Shown: positions 37,438 through 50,600, numbered from the stretch's first letter. The stretch: DNA of 64,000 bases from Symsagittifera roscoffensis (GCF_963678635.1 NC_087066.1:13066517-13130516); one strand, 5' to 3'. The notes: a model not told the origin generated them from the letters alone. Numbers and translations are program-made.

Positions 37438-40400
37438 AAATGTGAAAGTTTCCAATAATAGTTAAGATGCGTACAACTTTTGCAGTTAATTCTATTGTTC
37501 ATAGCTCTTGCGTAAAAATACTTAAAAAACTAAGCTCGAGAAAATCGTTTTGATAGTTTACCAAATTGATTTTCAAGCAACGGCTATTGAATGGCGTTTG
37601 CAGACTCTAGTGGAGGACCTCGTTGTATACAGTCGAATACACTTAAGTAGGCTTGAAGAAAAGATCATCCTCTGGTTTTGTTATAAACAATTACGTTTCA
37701 TGGTTTCAATGGCGGAGCATGAGCTTTGGGAGAAAATCTTAAAAATTTCGTTTGGGCATATTTGAGCAATTTTGTTTATGTTTAGTCACTGAGCTGACGC
37801 AATTTAGTGTCTTGGATTTGCAAAAACTCTCAAAAGACTGCTTGAATTTTTTTTCGTAACAAAACGCAGATAGCAAAGTCAATGTGAATAATGAACGATG
37901 ACAAATAATGAACGATGACGCGTTCTGCTTGATTACTATGTTTTTAAAGTTCTCCGTATAACCCATTCTCTTCAGTGGAAAAATAATTTATAAAAAGCCT
38001 GGTCGTTTTCTTAATAAAAAATTTTTGAAATATAGACATTGCGCTCGAATAGTGTCATTTTGAGCTCTCTTGGAGTTAGATTTATTCTTCTAACAGAGAG
38101 AATATAATTTTAAATGACAAACACGATCAAAAACTTTTCCATCAGTATCAAAAAATAACCACTGGCTTCAACTATTAAATACAAATCTCTAGGAGATGCA
38201 GTCCTAAAAATTCCGAAAGTAGTTTTTATCTAGTAGTCTGAACAAAAATAAAAGAAAAAGATAATTTCTGGCTTTCTATATAATTTATGGCTTGCATTGG
38301 TTCTTTGTTGTTTGTTTCTATAGGAGAATAAACCAGTGACGAACTAATGAAGCAATATGAAGGTTAAAAATATTTCATGTTAAATTTTTTTTCGATGTCA
38401 AATACTAACAAAAAATTTTCCCATGCCTGTCGAGAATCTTTTTTAAAACAAAAAGAAAAATTTAAAATCAGAAACGAAAAAAAAACAGACTTTTTTGTGT
38501 TAATCTTAGTTGTTGTTAATCAAAAACACTCGTAAAAAATGATTTCGTGCGTAGAATAGTCATTGTTTACAAAAAAAATTGATATTAAAAAGTCACGAAA
38601 TGTCTTCGGGTAAAACAGGAATCAGATTCTTTGTCACGGCTAATAAAAATAAGAAGGAAGCAATGAACCCTAAAGCGTCAAAGTTTGTGACAGTTGAGCA
38701 ACATTCGTTGATTGGATTTACCATATGAGCGTTCAGAGACATTTTAAATGACTACCTGTTCATCTTAGCGCTCATTCATCTTTAACTTTTTTAATATTAG
38801 CAACCAGATGAAAATATTAGAGCTAAATGAAACGATTTTGATAGAAAAAAAAATGAGACCTGAAACAGATTTTTCAGCTGATGTGGCAAACTGAAGCATT
38901 GAACAAAATGATTCTTGAAACTTTTTTGTTTACTGAGTTTCATGATATCAGGTTGACTGGTGCAGCATTTTTTTACTGTCTGCTTCAAATCGGAATCTTT
39001 TATGATTGCTTTGCATGAATATTTGGCATTACACTTTCAACATCAAAAAATTTAACTAGCAGTGTCAGCGTAAAGTCAGGTAAAAAATACGTGATGTGAG
39101 TTCCCTTTCTTTGAAGGTTTAGTTTTTTGAAGTTTGCGCTCTAGGCAATAATACATTTTGAATTTAATTCCAAAAAGTGCGTCAAAAATTCGTTAAAAAG
39201 ACAAAATTTGTTCGGAGAAAAAAAACGACCTCAAATATTCCATCATTTTCTTCGAAAATTGGAACAATGATATAACTGCATTGAGGCGCCTCATACAAGT
39301 CAAATCTCAAATGGGAATAATGATAAAAAACTTAAGTGTTTACTTAAATGTATTTTTCATGCAATGACGTAGATGTTCGCTGGTGCTGATACATTAAAAC
39401 GACATGGCATTCAGACATTAAGTGAACGCTAGAAACAGTAAAATCAAGTGATCGAATTGAATTGAAGAGTGTGTGTTTCTCAGAAAAGCAATTTAGGACT
39501 TGTGTGAAGAGTTTTCCGAAAGTCTCATCTAAAAGGGTTGTTGTCTTAACAGCAGTAGTCTTACTTCCCAAACACCGTATTTGCTGGCCCATTCAACCGA
39601 ATGAAGCTTCATATAATTCCAAATTTCAAATTCCTCTGTTGTTCCTCCCAAATTTAAATCCCAAAAAAGTTTAGCCAGCAGTTCATTATTTAACCGTGTT
39701 GGAAATGACCAATACTAGTTTTTTGAAGCCGCTGTCGCCAAGATTGTCCGTAATCTGCCATTTTTTGTCGTTTCAATTTATATTTAATTTTTTTTTCGTA
39801 CCACCATGACGCAGATGCACCTCGAAATAATGCACATTGTCAACGTCTTTGGCTGCTCATAGTATATGTTTAACGTATTTTGATGCAAGAACTGCCACGT
39901 CAATGAGCTTCAGTTCATTTTTTGCTTCGGTTTGTTGCTATTTTCAACGTGCTCAGCAGTGTTCGGCAACTACAGATAAGAAAAAAATAGAAAACATGCG
40001 TTTTGTTACAAAGAGAATGACAATTTGTACTAGTTTACTTTTTTGGCCCGTGTTATTCATATTTCGAATTTAAAAAAATCATTGCAATTCCGGAAATTGA
40101 GCCTGTTTGCATTGAATGCCATACACCAATTTGTTACTACTAGGCCTAAGAGATTTTAGCGAGGAGCTTTATTATACTAGAAGAATATGCTCCCATTACG
40201 CGGTAGTAGCGCTCCTAATTAATAATTTGTCCGTTCTACTTTAGGAAAAGTATTCCTTTATCTAGATTTAATTACCAAACAAAGTATTTAATTTATATCA
40301 AATATTTTGGCCTGAGTTCAGTTTGTTATTTCTTAAGATTAGAAAGGATGAACCCGGAATTGTTGTCCAATGGCTATCCGAAGGTTGAGAACTGTTGCTA

Positions 40401-40596
40401 TCTATCTTTGTTAAAAATAGAGCGGCGTTGGTTGGTATGTTTTTGATAATTTTCAGCTTTACTTTTATACTCGACTTTTGAGTAGCAGACAGATCTCTGA
40501 AAGCCAATAGCAATCACTTTTGCTTAGTACTGCGTTTTCTATAAATAGCGTCCAATAAAAGAGAGAATCGCTGAATCCTCAATTTTGAGTTTCTAA
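37438..40596. other. No gene seen; one repeat fragment
   Basis: 3.2 kb of AT-rich sequence without a supported gene. 39130-39265 is a decayed, inverted 5' part of repeat family A (TTCTTCGAAAATTGGAACAATG at its right end). Open frames of 60-80 codons occur but none has protein-like composition or repeats elsewhere. Confidence 0.45.
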
Positions 40597-41126
40597 TTGT
40601 TCCGACTTTCGATACGAAAGTAACGGAATATTTGTGCTCGGTGTGGGTTTTTTTTCTTCAGATAAATTTCGACTTTTTAACTAGCCATTTTTGACGGATT
40701 TTTTTACATCATTCGAAAGGTATCGTTGTCCTGAGCTCAAATTTGAAAAGATATTTTACCTGTGATTATTTTTTGTAAAGTTATGGGGGTTTAAAGATTG
40801 CCATTTTGGCCAATTTGGGACAATTAACTCGCGATATATTTCGCGCTATTAACGCATAAGCGGAGAGTTAATCCGTCTTAGAAATCGTTCCAAATTGGTT
40901 AAAAGAGGCATATTCGCCATAATTGGTTTGTTACAATGAGCAAAATCTCTCATTTTGTACTTTGTATGGCGTGTGGGGGGATGATTTTCATAAAAAATTT
41001 CAAATTTAAAAAAAAAGTTCATTTTATTTTTTCTTACATTCATTTTTTTAAGGTTATTACTGCTCCATAAATCTTAAAAGGCAGTCGGAACATTCAGGGC
41101 TTCGCCCTGATACGAACAGTCTTGTT
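40597..41126 (+). repeat. Hairpin-tailed repeat family A, best copy
   Basis: 530 bp. The 5' end TTGTTCCGACTTTCGATACG with CGAAAGTAACGGAA forms one hairpin. The 3' end has AGTCGGAACATT, which can pair with the 5' GTTCCGACT, then the perfect hairpin CAGGGC-TTC-GCCCTG (41095-41109) and GATACGAACAGTCTTGTT. No ORF. Confidence 0.75.
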
Positions 41127-41528
41127 CTAGTTTAATCTAGAATATAAAATTGTGCAAAAAACGCAAAGCAACTTGCATTTTGCTTGTTCGGTGGCGCATA
41201 TGCTTGTTCAGTTTAGCTCTTGTATTATCAATAGAAAGTAGAAAGGATTTTTTCGTTCCAAGTTTCTAGCTCAATTTTAACATCGAACACTTGATGATAT
41301 AAAGCATTTCATTTTTTACTGTATTTCTATGGCTTTTGGACTTCTCCTTATTTGAGACAACACAAACAAAAAAGTATGAAAATTTAAGCAGTTTTCATTT
41401 TTGCTGTAACAGCTTGTAATTTATTTGAACCACATTATTCAAACAACTAAATAAGCTTGAGTTAAAAAGCTGAATTTTCGCACAAATTTGGAACTTTAAA
41501 GTTAAGAAGTGAGGAATTTGCTTGAGTT

Positions 41529-42155
41529 ATGGCTTCATCCATTAATGCTACCACATTATGTGTGAATTGTGGCATTTTCAGTTCAACTGAAATCTCATAC
41601 AAATGCACTCAATGCAGTCATTATGCAGACGGCACAGACGAACCTGTACAGTTTCTGTGTGACCTTTGTTCTGCAGTACATATCAGAAAGGGCCATTCAG
41701 TTGTGGATCAGAGTAACTTGTCACCAGCAGTATGTGCTGAGCACAAACAGATTTGCTTCGACTTCTGCAACCAATGTGATCAAATACTCTGCCCGAAATG
41801 TCTGGGAAAACACCGGAAGCACGACATTATTGCAATTGACGAAAAAGCAACCGAGGTTCGAGTAAACTTGTTTGAAAAGCTTTCAAATATGGAAGTACTT
41901 CAGAAGGATGCTATCAAGAAAAGCCAGGCTGTTTCAGCCGAAGTCGCTGTTCGCAAAACGGATGCTGAAGCAGCGCTCAAAGAAACCGAAGAACTACTGG
42001 ATGAGCTAAGAAAAGCATTGACCGATGAAATTATAGCGCATACGAATGAGCTTAACGATGACGAAAAACAGTTTAAAGAACATGTTGACAATATCGGTAA
42101 AGCCGAAAGCGATGTTCGAAATCTGCTTTTGGCCAATCAAATGCTTCAATGCTGA
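41529..42155 (+). CDS. TRIM-like B-box zinc-finger protein, N-terminal part
   Basis: 208 codons. Residues 11-56 form a first zinc-binding B-box (C11, C14, C26, C29, C44, C47, H51, H56). Residues 69-98 form a textbook B-box 2 (C69-x2-H72-x7-C80-x2-C83-x4-C88-x2-C91-x3-H95-x2-H98). A coiled coil rich in Glu/Lys/Ala heptads follows at about 110-205. No RING finger is in front, so it is not obviously an E3 ligase. The frame stops at 42155, but a second frame starting at 42149 continues the coiled coil naturally, so a one-base indel or an unrecognised intron breaks the gene here. Degenerate pieces of the same gene lie at 31447 and 36425. B-box and coiled coil mediate oligomerisation in TRIM proteins. 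Confidence 0.8.
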   Translation: MASSINATTLCVNCGIFSSTEISYKCTQCSHYADGTDEPVQFLCDLCSAVHIRKGHSVVDQSNLSPAVCAEHKQICFDFCNQCDQILCPKCLGKHRKHDIIAIDEKATEVRVNLFEKLSNMEVLQKDAIKKSQAVSAEVAVRKTDAEAALKETEELLDELRKALTDEIIAHTNELNDDEKQFKEHVDNIGKAESDVRNLLLANQMLQC

Positions 42156-42700
42156 CCAATTATCCTGCTATTGATAAAGAATGCAAAAAATTGATCGAAT
42201 CTCATTCTTTGATTCAGCAATTTGAAATAACCACGAGCAAAGTCAAATTACCCGAAAAATTATCTGCAATCAAGAAGAATAAACTTGCTGTGGTAGAAAA
42301 GGAACTGAGATTGCAAGGCCAGCGAGACAAAATGAACGCTTCTGATATCAAAAATAACTCCTCGGTAGACGAGCACTTCATACAAATAATTGGGGTGTTT
42401 ACTGACAGCTGTTTCAAGCTTGAGCAGACGGGACAAATTATGTTAGTAACAAATTTTGATCTAAGCAAAGAAGACTCGTCTAGTGATGAGAATGAATTGA
42501 TTAAAAAAGACAGAAGCAGGAGTTTTTTTGAAGTTGGAGATGCTACAGTAGAGCAAGCTTATCTCCTTGAGTGGAACATTATAATCATTGTATGCTCCCG
42601 ACCAAATAACTCAAAAGAGGCTCTTTTGTACAAAACGTATTACGAGCAAGATATTCCTACAAACCCTATGAAGATCAGATACCCTCCAGATACATTGTGA
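42149..42700 (+). CDS. B-box protein, continuation in another frame
   Basis: 183 codons in the -1 frame relative to the preceding ORF. It starts with a helical Lys/Glu-rich segment that fits the end of the coiled coil. It then passes into a beta-rich part with hydrophobic strands (IIGVF, IMLVTNF, NIIIIVCS), like blades of a propeller or another C-terminal TRIM domain. Most likely the middle of the same gene. Stop at 42700. The strong continuation suggests that the frame break is recent or that the gene is spliced. Confidence 0.65.
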   Translation: MLTNYPAIDKECKKLIESHSLIQQFEITTSKVKLPEKLSAIKKNKLAVVEKELRLQGQRDKMNASDIKNNSSVDEHFIQIIGVFTDSCFKLEQTGQIMLVTNFDLSKEDSSSDENELIKKDRSRSFFEVGDATVEQAYLLEWNIIIIVCSRPNNSKEALLYKTYYEQDIPTNPMKIRYPPDTL

Positions 42701-42810
42701 ATTCCGAATATCATGTAGTTTTGCTAATTTTGTGACCTCCATAAAACAAAAATGCTAGTCACCTTTTCATATATGGAGCTTGCTTTGAAATAAAGTTCTA
42801 GTTCATACAT

Positions 42811-43351
42811 TACGAGGTCAAACTGTGCAATGGATAGGTGAACAACTTTGTGCCTGTATGTTTCTGGATTTCAGAGACAAGTCTTTAAATATGTTCCAAA
42901 ATATAAGTGGATTCTACTTTCAAAACTTCAGTGGATTCCGCGTACAAATACCTCTAACGTAAATTTTTTCGGCTCCTTGATTTTGTTGCGGATGCCGAAA
43001 CGAGCGAATTTAGTTATTTGTTCCGGATTCCGCAAATGTAAGTGGATTCCAAAATTAATGCGCTTACAATTTGAGGATTCCACTTACAAGTTCACAAAAC
43101 ACATATTATTATTTGCTCTTAAATTCCACAAACTGGTTCCGGATTCCACACATTTTGTTGCGGATTTTGCAAAGTTGCCTGTTTTTGGAGCGATTTTGAG
43201 CAATACAGTGTTTTAGCTTTTTCTCCGTGGAATCCAAAACAGCAGAGAAGATCAAAGAAAAATAGCAACGTTGCGGATTCCGCGACAAATCTAAATTTTG
43301 TCAGTTGCGGAATCCGATTACAATTCACAAAACGCAGAGTTTGGCCTAGTA
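42811..43351. mobile_element. TIR element containing GCGGATTCCGC palindromes (cluster III)
   Basis: 541 bp. The left end TA-CGAGGTCAAACTGTGC mirrors the right end GCAGAGTTTGGCCTAG-TA (two mismatches of 16), and TA on both sides suggests a TA target duplication, as for Tc1/mariner-type MITEs. Inside, GTGGATTCCGC-like palindromes recur. It has no transposase. It lies between two parts of the B-box gene. Confidence 0.65.
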
Positions 43352-44050
43352 TTAAAGGACTTTCACATTTACACATTCTGGGGTGTCGGACATCAAGTCG
43401 ACGGGATTTTGTGCGGAAGCGTAAAATACGGACGCAAGCCAAATGTTTTCTTATTAAGTCATGAAATATAATTAATTTGAATTTTTTTGAAGATTTTCTC
43501 AATGGCGTTTTCATAAGTCATGAAGTATGATTAATTTAATACTGTTTTGAAGAATTTCTCATTGTCCTTTTCGTGAAAATTAAGCCTCCAAATCATGTTT
43601 AGGATAGTTGAAAAATAAAACACGGTTGAAGGCAGTTTTCATGTTTATAATTTATGCATTTCAAAAATTGGCTCATATTATAAGGATGCCAATTCTAAGT
43701 TATTCATTGTCATGAATAACGCTTATTATGGACTAAACTTTGTCTAAATTTTTTAAAAGCATAATTGTTAAAAGCAAAATTTAAATTTCGACCTGAAGTC
43801 CCTTCGGCTGACCCCGCATCCTGTAATGATATTGAAGCTACACTGCAACGGAGACTATAAAATTCAGAAAAATTTAAGATTTTTTTTGTAGAAAATGTTT
43901 ATCACACATTTTCATATAATGAAAAGAAGCAAATCAAATAATTATCAGGCACTAGTTTTCTAGACGTGCGATATACTTGTTGCACAAGTGTGAAATAGTA
44001 CGACTATTGAATTTTTGTCAAACAGTATAATATAATAATATTGAAAGTGA

Positions 44051-44680
44051 AACTGCTTAAAATCGGACTCTGACCAAATGATATTCCGAAAAAGACTCGG
44101 TTGGACGTCTTCCTCTGAAAACGAAGTTCTCGGACCTTGTTTGGAAAAGAACCACGAAGTTCAATGGCTTGTTTGGAATTCTCAGCAGAAACAGATAAAT
44201 TGTTGGCACGCAAAAGACAGCTCCACTTGCTTAGGAAAAGCCTGCATGACAAAACCGCTCAACACAACGGTTACAGATGAAAATTTGGTTTGTTATTATG
44301 ATCATGAAGAGCAAAAAATTGTCAGTTATCAAGGAGACTTTAATCTCTGGATGGTGACAGAACATCGCTTCAACGAAAGCATAGACTGCATCTCATCGTT
44401 TGGCTATACGTATCCGGATGATATGGTTGGGATGGTTATCGTATGGTCAACAGAAAGCAAAACAAGTACTCTCTACTTTTGGCACAGAAAAAAAGTCGAT
44501 GACTTAAATATTGTAGGAAGATTCAATTGGAACACTGCAGATAAGATATATCAAATTGATTACGATAAGTTCAATCTGGCACCAATTCATTATGCATGTG
44601 ATGGTAAAATCGACAAGACTTGGAACCTTTTCATCATTAAATATGGCGGAAGATTGTGTTCCCAAAAACAGATCCCATAA
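44051..44680 (+). CDS. Probable C-terminal part of the B-box protein or a duplicate of it
   Basis: Open from 44051, first ATG at 44078, about 200 aa, stop at 44680. The composition is beta-strand-rich with repeated W/Y-containing strands (VQWLVWNS, ENLVCYYDH, MVIVWSTESK, LYFWHRK), like propeller blades. This style matches the end of the 42149-42700 frame, so both may belong to one domain interrupted by about 1.35 kb that includes the TIR element at 42811. Could also be a separate gene. No confident domain call. Confidence 0.5.
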   Translation, partial: NCLKSDSDQMIFRKRLGWTSSSENEVLGPCLEKNHEVQWLVWNSQQKQINCWHAKDSSTCLGKACMTKPLNTTVTDENLVCYYDHEEQKIVSYQGDFNLWMVTEHRFNESIDCISSFGYTYPDDMVGMVIVWSTESKTSTLYFWHRKKVDDLNIVGRFNWNTADKIYQIDYDKFNLAPIHYACDGKIDKTWNLFIIKYGGRLCSQKQIP

Positions 44681-45695
44681 ATAAACAATTAGAATACTTT
44701 GTAATGCAATTATGTGATTCTTTCCAAAACTGCGGATTCCCAATATTGTAGAACTTAAACCTCGAAAATACTTTTTAAAGACGAAAATTGAGCCAAGTAG
44801 GAAAAGTTGCAGCTTAGCAGGGCAGAAGTAGATGAAATCAAGGTATTAGCACAAGCAATAAAAACATTCCTCCCTCCACCTACATATTAAGGTAAGGTAT
44901 GATGTTCGTAACTTATTAAGATAGGGAACAGAATTGATAAGATTTGTGCACCATGGTAAGGTATTGGAAAAAAGTCAGTTTATGTCGCGTTCTGGAGCAG
45001 AAACCACAAATTTTTATGCATCTTAATCGTGATTTAAATTAAATACCAAGAATCAACGGTATTTTAGTTTTAGAGAGTAAAAAGGAAACCATGATTGTAA
45101 ATTTTTCTTGGTGAGATTTTTGTGATTTTCAAAAATTGTAAAACGTATAGGTGCTCCTTCAATTTATTTCTCGGAAAATCAAATTACAGTGAGAACTGAC
45201 AATTGTTTTGAAAACTTTTGCTGGAGCACACAAAACATACGGGTGTATCATTAAAATCAGAACTAGTTTCCCTCAACATGCAAAGTGTTCCCACTTTTTG
45301 CTTCTAAGTTGAAAAAAATGTTTAACAGTTCAAGCAGCCCTTAAAAAATGTCGCGAAGGAAACCACAGAAGTTTGCTGTCAAAATCAACCCCTCCGTTTT
45401 TTAAAAAAAAGAGAATTAAAGCTATGTACTTAATTCTAGATTAAGCAACTCATTGCAAGTTTATAGAAATAGGTTGCTAAAATACCGATGTAGTTTTATT
45501 TTAATGGTAGACAAACTCAGTTTATTATAATCCTTTGGCTTTTTTACCATTTTTGCATTTTTGTCTAAAAGAACAAGTTCTGGAGTATTGCTTCCGATAA
45601 CTTCATCCGTAAATATAAAAAAGCGGATGTTCAGACTTTTACAGCTAAAGAATGTTGATAGAATTTCAACCAAAAATTCTTCTCACTAGTTTATT
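44681..45695. other. No gene seen
   Basis: AT-rich sequence with stops in all frames and no repeat that I recognise. Confidence 0.4.
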
Positions 45696-47022
45696 CAGGG
45701 TGATCTAAAATCTATGACCTTTTTTGAAATGGCTGTCATTTCAAACTGAATTGACGAGGACATATAGAAACTCAACACATTAAAGATGCTATGAGACCTT
45801 TTGATAGTTCCTATAGAAACTATCATTTTAACAGATCCTGGAAAATTTACCTTTTTTAAGGAATTTTTATCATGCGTCCGCGGACTGAAGCTGTGGCTGA
45901 TGAAATTTGATCATTTGTGACCACAGAATATAAAATTTTCACAATGATGGTTATTCGGTAGTGATCCGGGGGATCATGCGATGTATTGAAGCGCAACTAT
46001 AACCCCAGAACCAGTAATTCCAAAGGATTCACGTCAAGACTTTGGGCGTGCCAACGAACTTGAGAAGGACTACTGATAATGTAGTCACGAAAAACCGTCT
46101 GTAGATACTCCAATACTGCAGGGTTTTACGGCATGGTAAGCTGTCTCGTTGAAACCAAAAACTACTGATATCCCGGCGGTATTCCACAAGTTGGCACAAT
46201 TGGTCCCTGGGCATGTTAACATAATCGATCTGGTTGACCATCATTGGTCATCCGTTCTCATCTTTTAACCAGAAAGAGCCTGTGAGTCTGCCCTGAAGAA
46301 AGCCAACCAGCACACTATTTTATCTCTTTTGATATCTCTTTTCTCCAAAATCCGCTCATTTTGTCTGTTTGACTCTCGGTTCAAAACACAACACTTTTTG
46401 TCACTCCAAAGAAATTTGGAGCAAGCACCTTGATTCTGTGTGAATTTTTACTAGCGAATCGTTTCTCTCGTTTTAAATTTTTGTTCAGATTTTTTATGCA
46501 GTTTTTTCTCTTCTTCTCATACATTATACCGGATGTCGAGGGATCTTGATGATTCGCGTAGCCTCAAAATACGGTTGTTTTTATAATTTGTTGAAACTCT
46601 TTGTTGATAACTTGTCGTTAAGATCTGTCTCGTAAACGATTTCATTCGCGTCGAAAAACTGCTTGAGTAAACTTGCTTTTTTGCCTCCCCAGTATAGCGT
46701 ATTTTTCGAGAACCGTTCGCTAGACTGCAGTTGCAGACACTCCTGTAGCAAACTGGCAATTACTAATTTTGCGCCGTTTAACTAAGCCTTTGTTTTCTGC
46801 GAAAAAGCGCAAGGTTGAGGAAATTGGCGTGAGCAGTTCCCAACACATTGATGGAAAGTCGAGGAATTGTCCCAAGTTTTTTTAGAGTTTCATTAAGCAA
46901 AAACTGTTAATGAATTATCAAAAACCTATATTTCAGCTACCAAACTGTAAAAAAAGATTCAAACTTCGATTCAGCAAAAAATAACAGCCTGTTCAAAAGT
47001 GTCCCAATTTTTGGATATCCTG
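45696..47022 (-). mobile_element. Degenerate mariner/Tc1-type transposon
   Basis: About 1.33 kb. The left end CAGGGTGATCTAAAA and the right end (inverted) CAGGATATCCAAAAATTGGG are diverged terminal inverted repeats, with TA after the right end. The size and TIRs fit a mariner-like element. Confidence 0.75.
45960..46920 (-). pseudogene. Mariner-like transposase pseudogene
   Basis: In several minus-strand frames there are recognisable transposase pieces: a basic N-terminal part (about 46700-46520), LWSDKK...NRQNERI near 46350-46410 (first catalytic Asp region), FWFQRDSLPC near 46150 (second Asp region) and SLDVNPLE near 46020-46043 (third acidic residue). Frameshifts separate them, so it is inactive. 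Confidence 0.75.
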
Positions 47023-47679
47023 TATTTGTTTTGTTGATTCTAAAAGATCAAAATGTTTTTCAGTGAATTTCATTAACACAATGTGTTTAAAGTTTATTCT
47101 GTTTTTCGCTTTCAATGAACTGAAACCATTTCTCAATTGGATCTATCCTGAAATCAATTTCACAATGAGAAAAAAATTCAAAGTTTAAAAACTTTCAAAA
47201 CGATGATAAAATTACCACTCAAAACCGCCTTGTACTCTGAGGAGTCCTAAGCTTTCAGGAGCAAAATAGTTATTATTTAAACTATCATTGAATCTATGCA
47301 TAAGAAAATTTGCATAAAAAACACCCTGAAAATTTGCAAACAACTTTCTTTCAAAAAGTTTTAACTTAAAAATTCTAATAAAATCCTATTTTCAAAACCT
47401 TCATAAAACTCACATTTGTTGGTTTAAATTATACCAACAAATGTGCAATAAACGTAGCACAGTTTTTTTTTTCAATTTTAAAGTTTTCTTAAAAAGCAAT
47501 TTTTTGAATTTGAAAGAATTCAGAAAAAGCTTTTGGAGTTTTATAAAAGTTTTTCAAATATCAAGCTTTTGTAGTAAAGGAAATTTCATTATTGCAAACA
47601 GTAGAACATTATTGATATGTACAAATCATCTATCAAATAGTAACCATAACATCGACTTCACAAAAAAAACACTAACATT

Positions 47680-50600
47680 ATGAGGACCGATATAAAAATC
47701 TGGTACATTCTTTTCAAAAATTTTGTGAACCAACATCATAGTAATAGAGCTTTCTTGCAGAAAGAAAAATACATTGTTGTAACTCAATATAAACATACGT
47801 AACCGCTATTACTTATAGTCAACGCATTTGAACACCGGATTTTTAAAATCCTTATTACTTCTGGTATATTGGTATTGTATAACATAAGATATCAAAAAAA
47901 GCGAAGGATGAGCATTTATTCCGTTTCTATCTCAAACTTCATCAGGGAGCTCACATTGAGCTAAAAATTATCACAATAATGTATAATTACTAAAAACTTC
48001 AAATTTTTCAAAAATAAGATTGCGAGGCCATCTAAAAAAATGTAGAGTAAAACTGAATGACAATTTAATTGTAATTTATTTTTGTGACTACTTCGGTTTT
48101 TTCTCACCGACGCCGTAAATTCTAGGTTAGTCTACCCTACCTGTATTGAAGTAAAGCGTTGTGAAAATTTCAATATAGTAACCTGGCGCGATCTAACTAA
48201 TTTTTCTAACACGACATCGTAGTAATAAAAATAACAGATGTCTGTGGCAGAACGAAATAAATAATGACCTAGCTCATTCTAAGCATAACGTAGCCTCTAC
48301 TAAAAACTGTCAGCGCATTGAAACGCCAGATTTAAATAATGTTTTGGCTAGTAAATCTGGTACATTGATATTACGTTTAACGAAAATCATTTATCAAAAA
48401 AGCGAAGGCTGAGCATTTGTTCCTGCCAAAATCTCGAACTTAATCGAGAAGGTGATTTTGATGTAAAAACTATCACAATAAGTATTAAGTACCAGAAAAA
48501 ACTACAATTCTTCAACTTAACAACTCTTAACAAGGCAAGGCCATATCAGAACTCACGTAGAAAGAAAACGAACCACCCGCTAACTGTCGAAGCAGCCCAG
48601 TTGAAAAGCTTGAACTATGATTTATTTATAACTGAAATTTGTGACTACATCTGTTTTTTCTCACCGACGCCGTAAACCCTTAATTGGGCTAACCCTCCTT
48701 TCTATGTAACAAAAAATTTGATGACCATTTTGTAACTCCAATTTGTTCTATGAAAAATGTGGATTGACGTTACTTTTTATTCGAACCCCCTTTTTTCGGA
48801 GTTTACTTATTCACACGAATTCAAAGTGACCTCAACTTGTAGTTATGTCAAATTAGCACACTCCCATCCTCTCTCACTCAAGTTTTGTCGTCGAATGAGG
48901 CCATAATTGTCTAACTTAGCCGCTAGTTTGTTAAGTCACGCACTCAAAATCCTGTCTCTAACAGTATAAAAACGTATTTTTGTTAATTATATCGCTAATA
49001 TCTTTAATACAACGCAAAAAACCAGCAAAAACTATTGAACTTTAAGTAATTGGCTATTTAGAATACGAGAACGATGTAGCAATATGGTGTGATCGAATTA
49101 TTGTTTTTATCACCTGACATTGTATTAATCACAACAGAGCTCTCTGGCAGAACGAAATATTTATTATGTTAATTCAATCTTAAAATAACGTTGCCTCTCT
49201 TATATAATGTCAGCGCATTGGAACGCCGTATTTATATGATACTCTAAGTATATCTGGTATACTGGTATAAAGAAAGATCAGATATCGAAAATAAAAACGA
49301 AATGAGCAGTTATGCCGCCAATACTTTGAACTTAATCAAGAGTTTCACCTTGACGTAAAAACATCATAATAAGGAATAAGTAAAAAAAAAATACACTCCT
49401 CAGACTTGATACTGCAAGACCATTGTAAAATAAACCTTATAGAGGGAGCGAACCGCCATCTAGCTGCCGTAGCAGCCCAAATAAAAAGTTTGAATTAATT
49501 TTTCAAAGTAATTTAAACCTAAGATGGTTTTGCTTCCTTTCTATTATAATTAAAAAGTGACGATCACTTTGTAACTCCAATTTTTTTGTGAAGGTTTTCA
49601 GCGTGACATCACACTTTACTTGATCCCATTTTTCTGAAAATGTCTTGATCACATGATTTAAAGCTGAGTGCAACTTGTAGTCATGTCAGATAAGCACACT
49701 CAAACGTGCAATAAGGGTTTTGAGAGACTTAGTAGGTAAGAGGGGGATTTTCATCCTTGACTTTTTACCCTCAGACACTTTCTAAAATCGAACGAAAGAT
49801 CAGCTAAAGTTAAAAAGCAGATCAACCAATGTAAATTACTTAAGAAAACGCTCTAAAAAGAATAATGAATTGTTAGCCTCACTGATCACACTGCTGAAGA
49901 AATTTTCAGGTCACAAAAGTTTAACAAAAATATGAAAAAGTCTTGGTTTTACTGGATGTGGTTTATTCTGATGCAATCAGGATAGAAATCAGAAACGAAA
50001 CTTTTTAAAAAAAAAATGCCAGAAGTTCCTCGCAGAATTTTCGAGAAAAAAGCAAGTTGTTTCAAAAAACATTAAGAACAGCCTGCAGATTTAAAAAGGT
50101 AGCAAAATCTTTTTCTTTGCAAAAGCCGTCGGTTCAAGTCACTAGTTTTGAGCTTGTTCAGTTCCGGTTTACTACCGCGCACTTGTTGGATTCTGAAAAC
50201 TTGGTTGTTTTGATTTCTATCAAACTAAATGTTTTTCGTCAAATGAGGCCACAACTGTAGATCTTAGCCGTTGGTTCGTTAAATCATTACTCAGAACTTT
50301 ATCTTTATCAGCACGAAAACTTTCTTCTGGTACTTGCGTCACTATTCCTGGCCTATGTTTTTACTACATTGAAGAAACATTAAAAAACGGTTCAATATTT
50401 TCTTTTAAATGTAATTATAAAAGGTTCGATATTTAATCTGACACATTTTTATTTATATTTCTGTCCATGACCTCGTAGTACTAATTTAAAAAGCTCTCTC
50501 GCAGAACGAAATAGATAAAATAAACTTAACGTAACCGCCGTTTTATAATGTCAGCGCATGATTGTTCAAACAATCAATAAGTGTTTTGAGAGGCGTAGAA

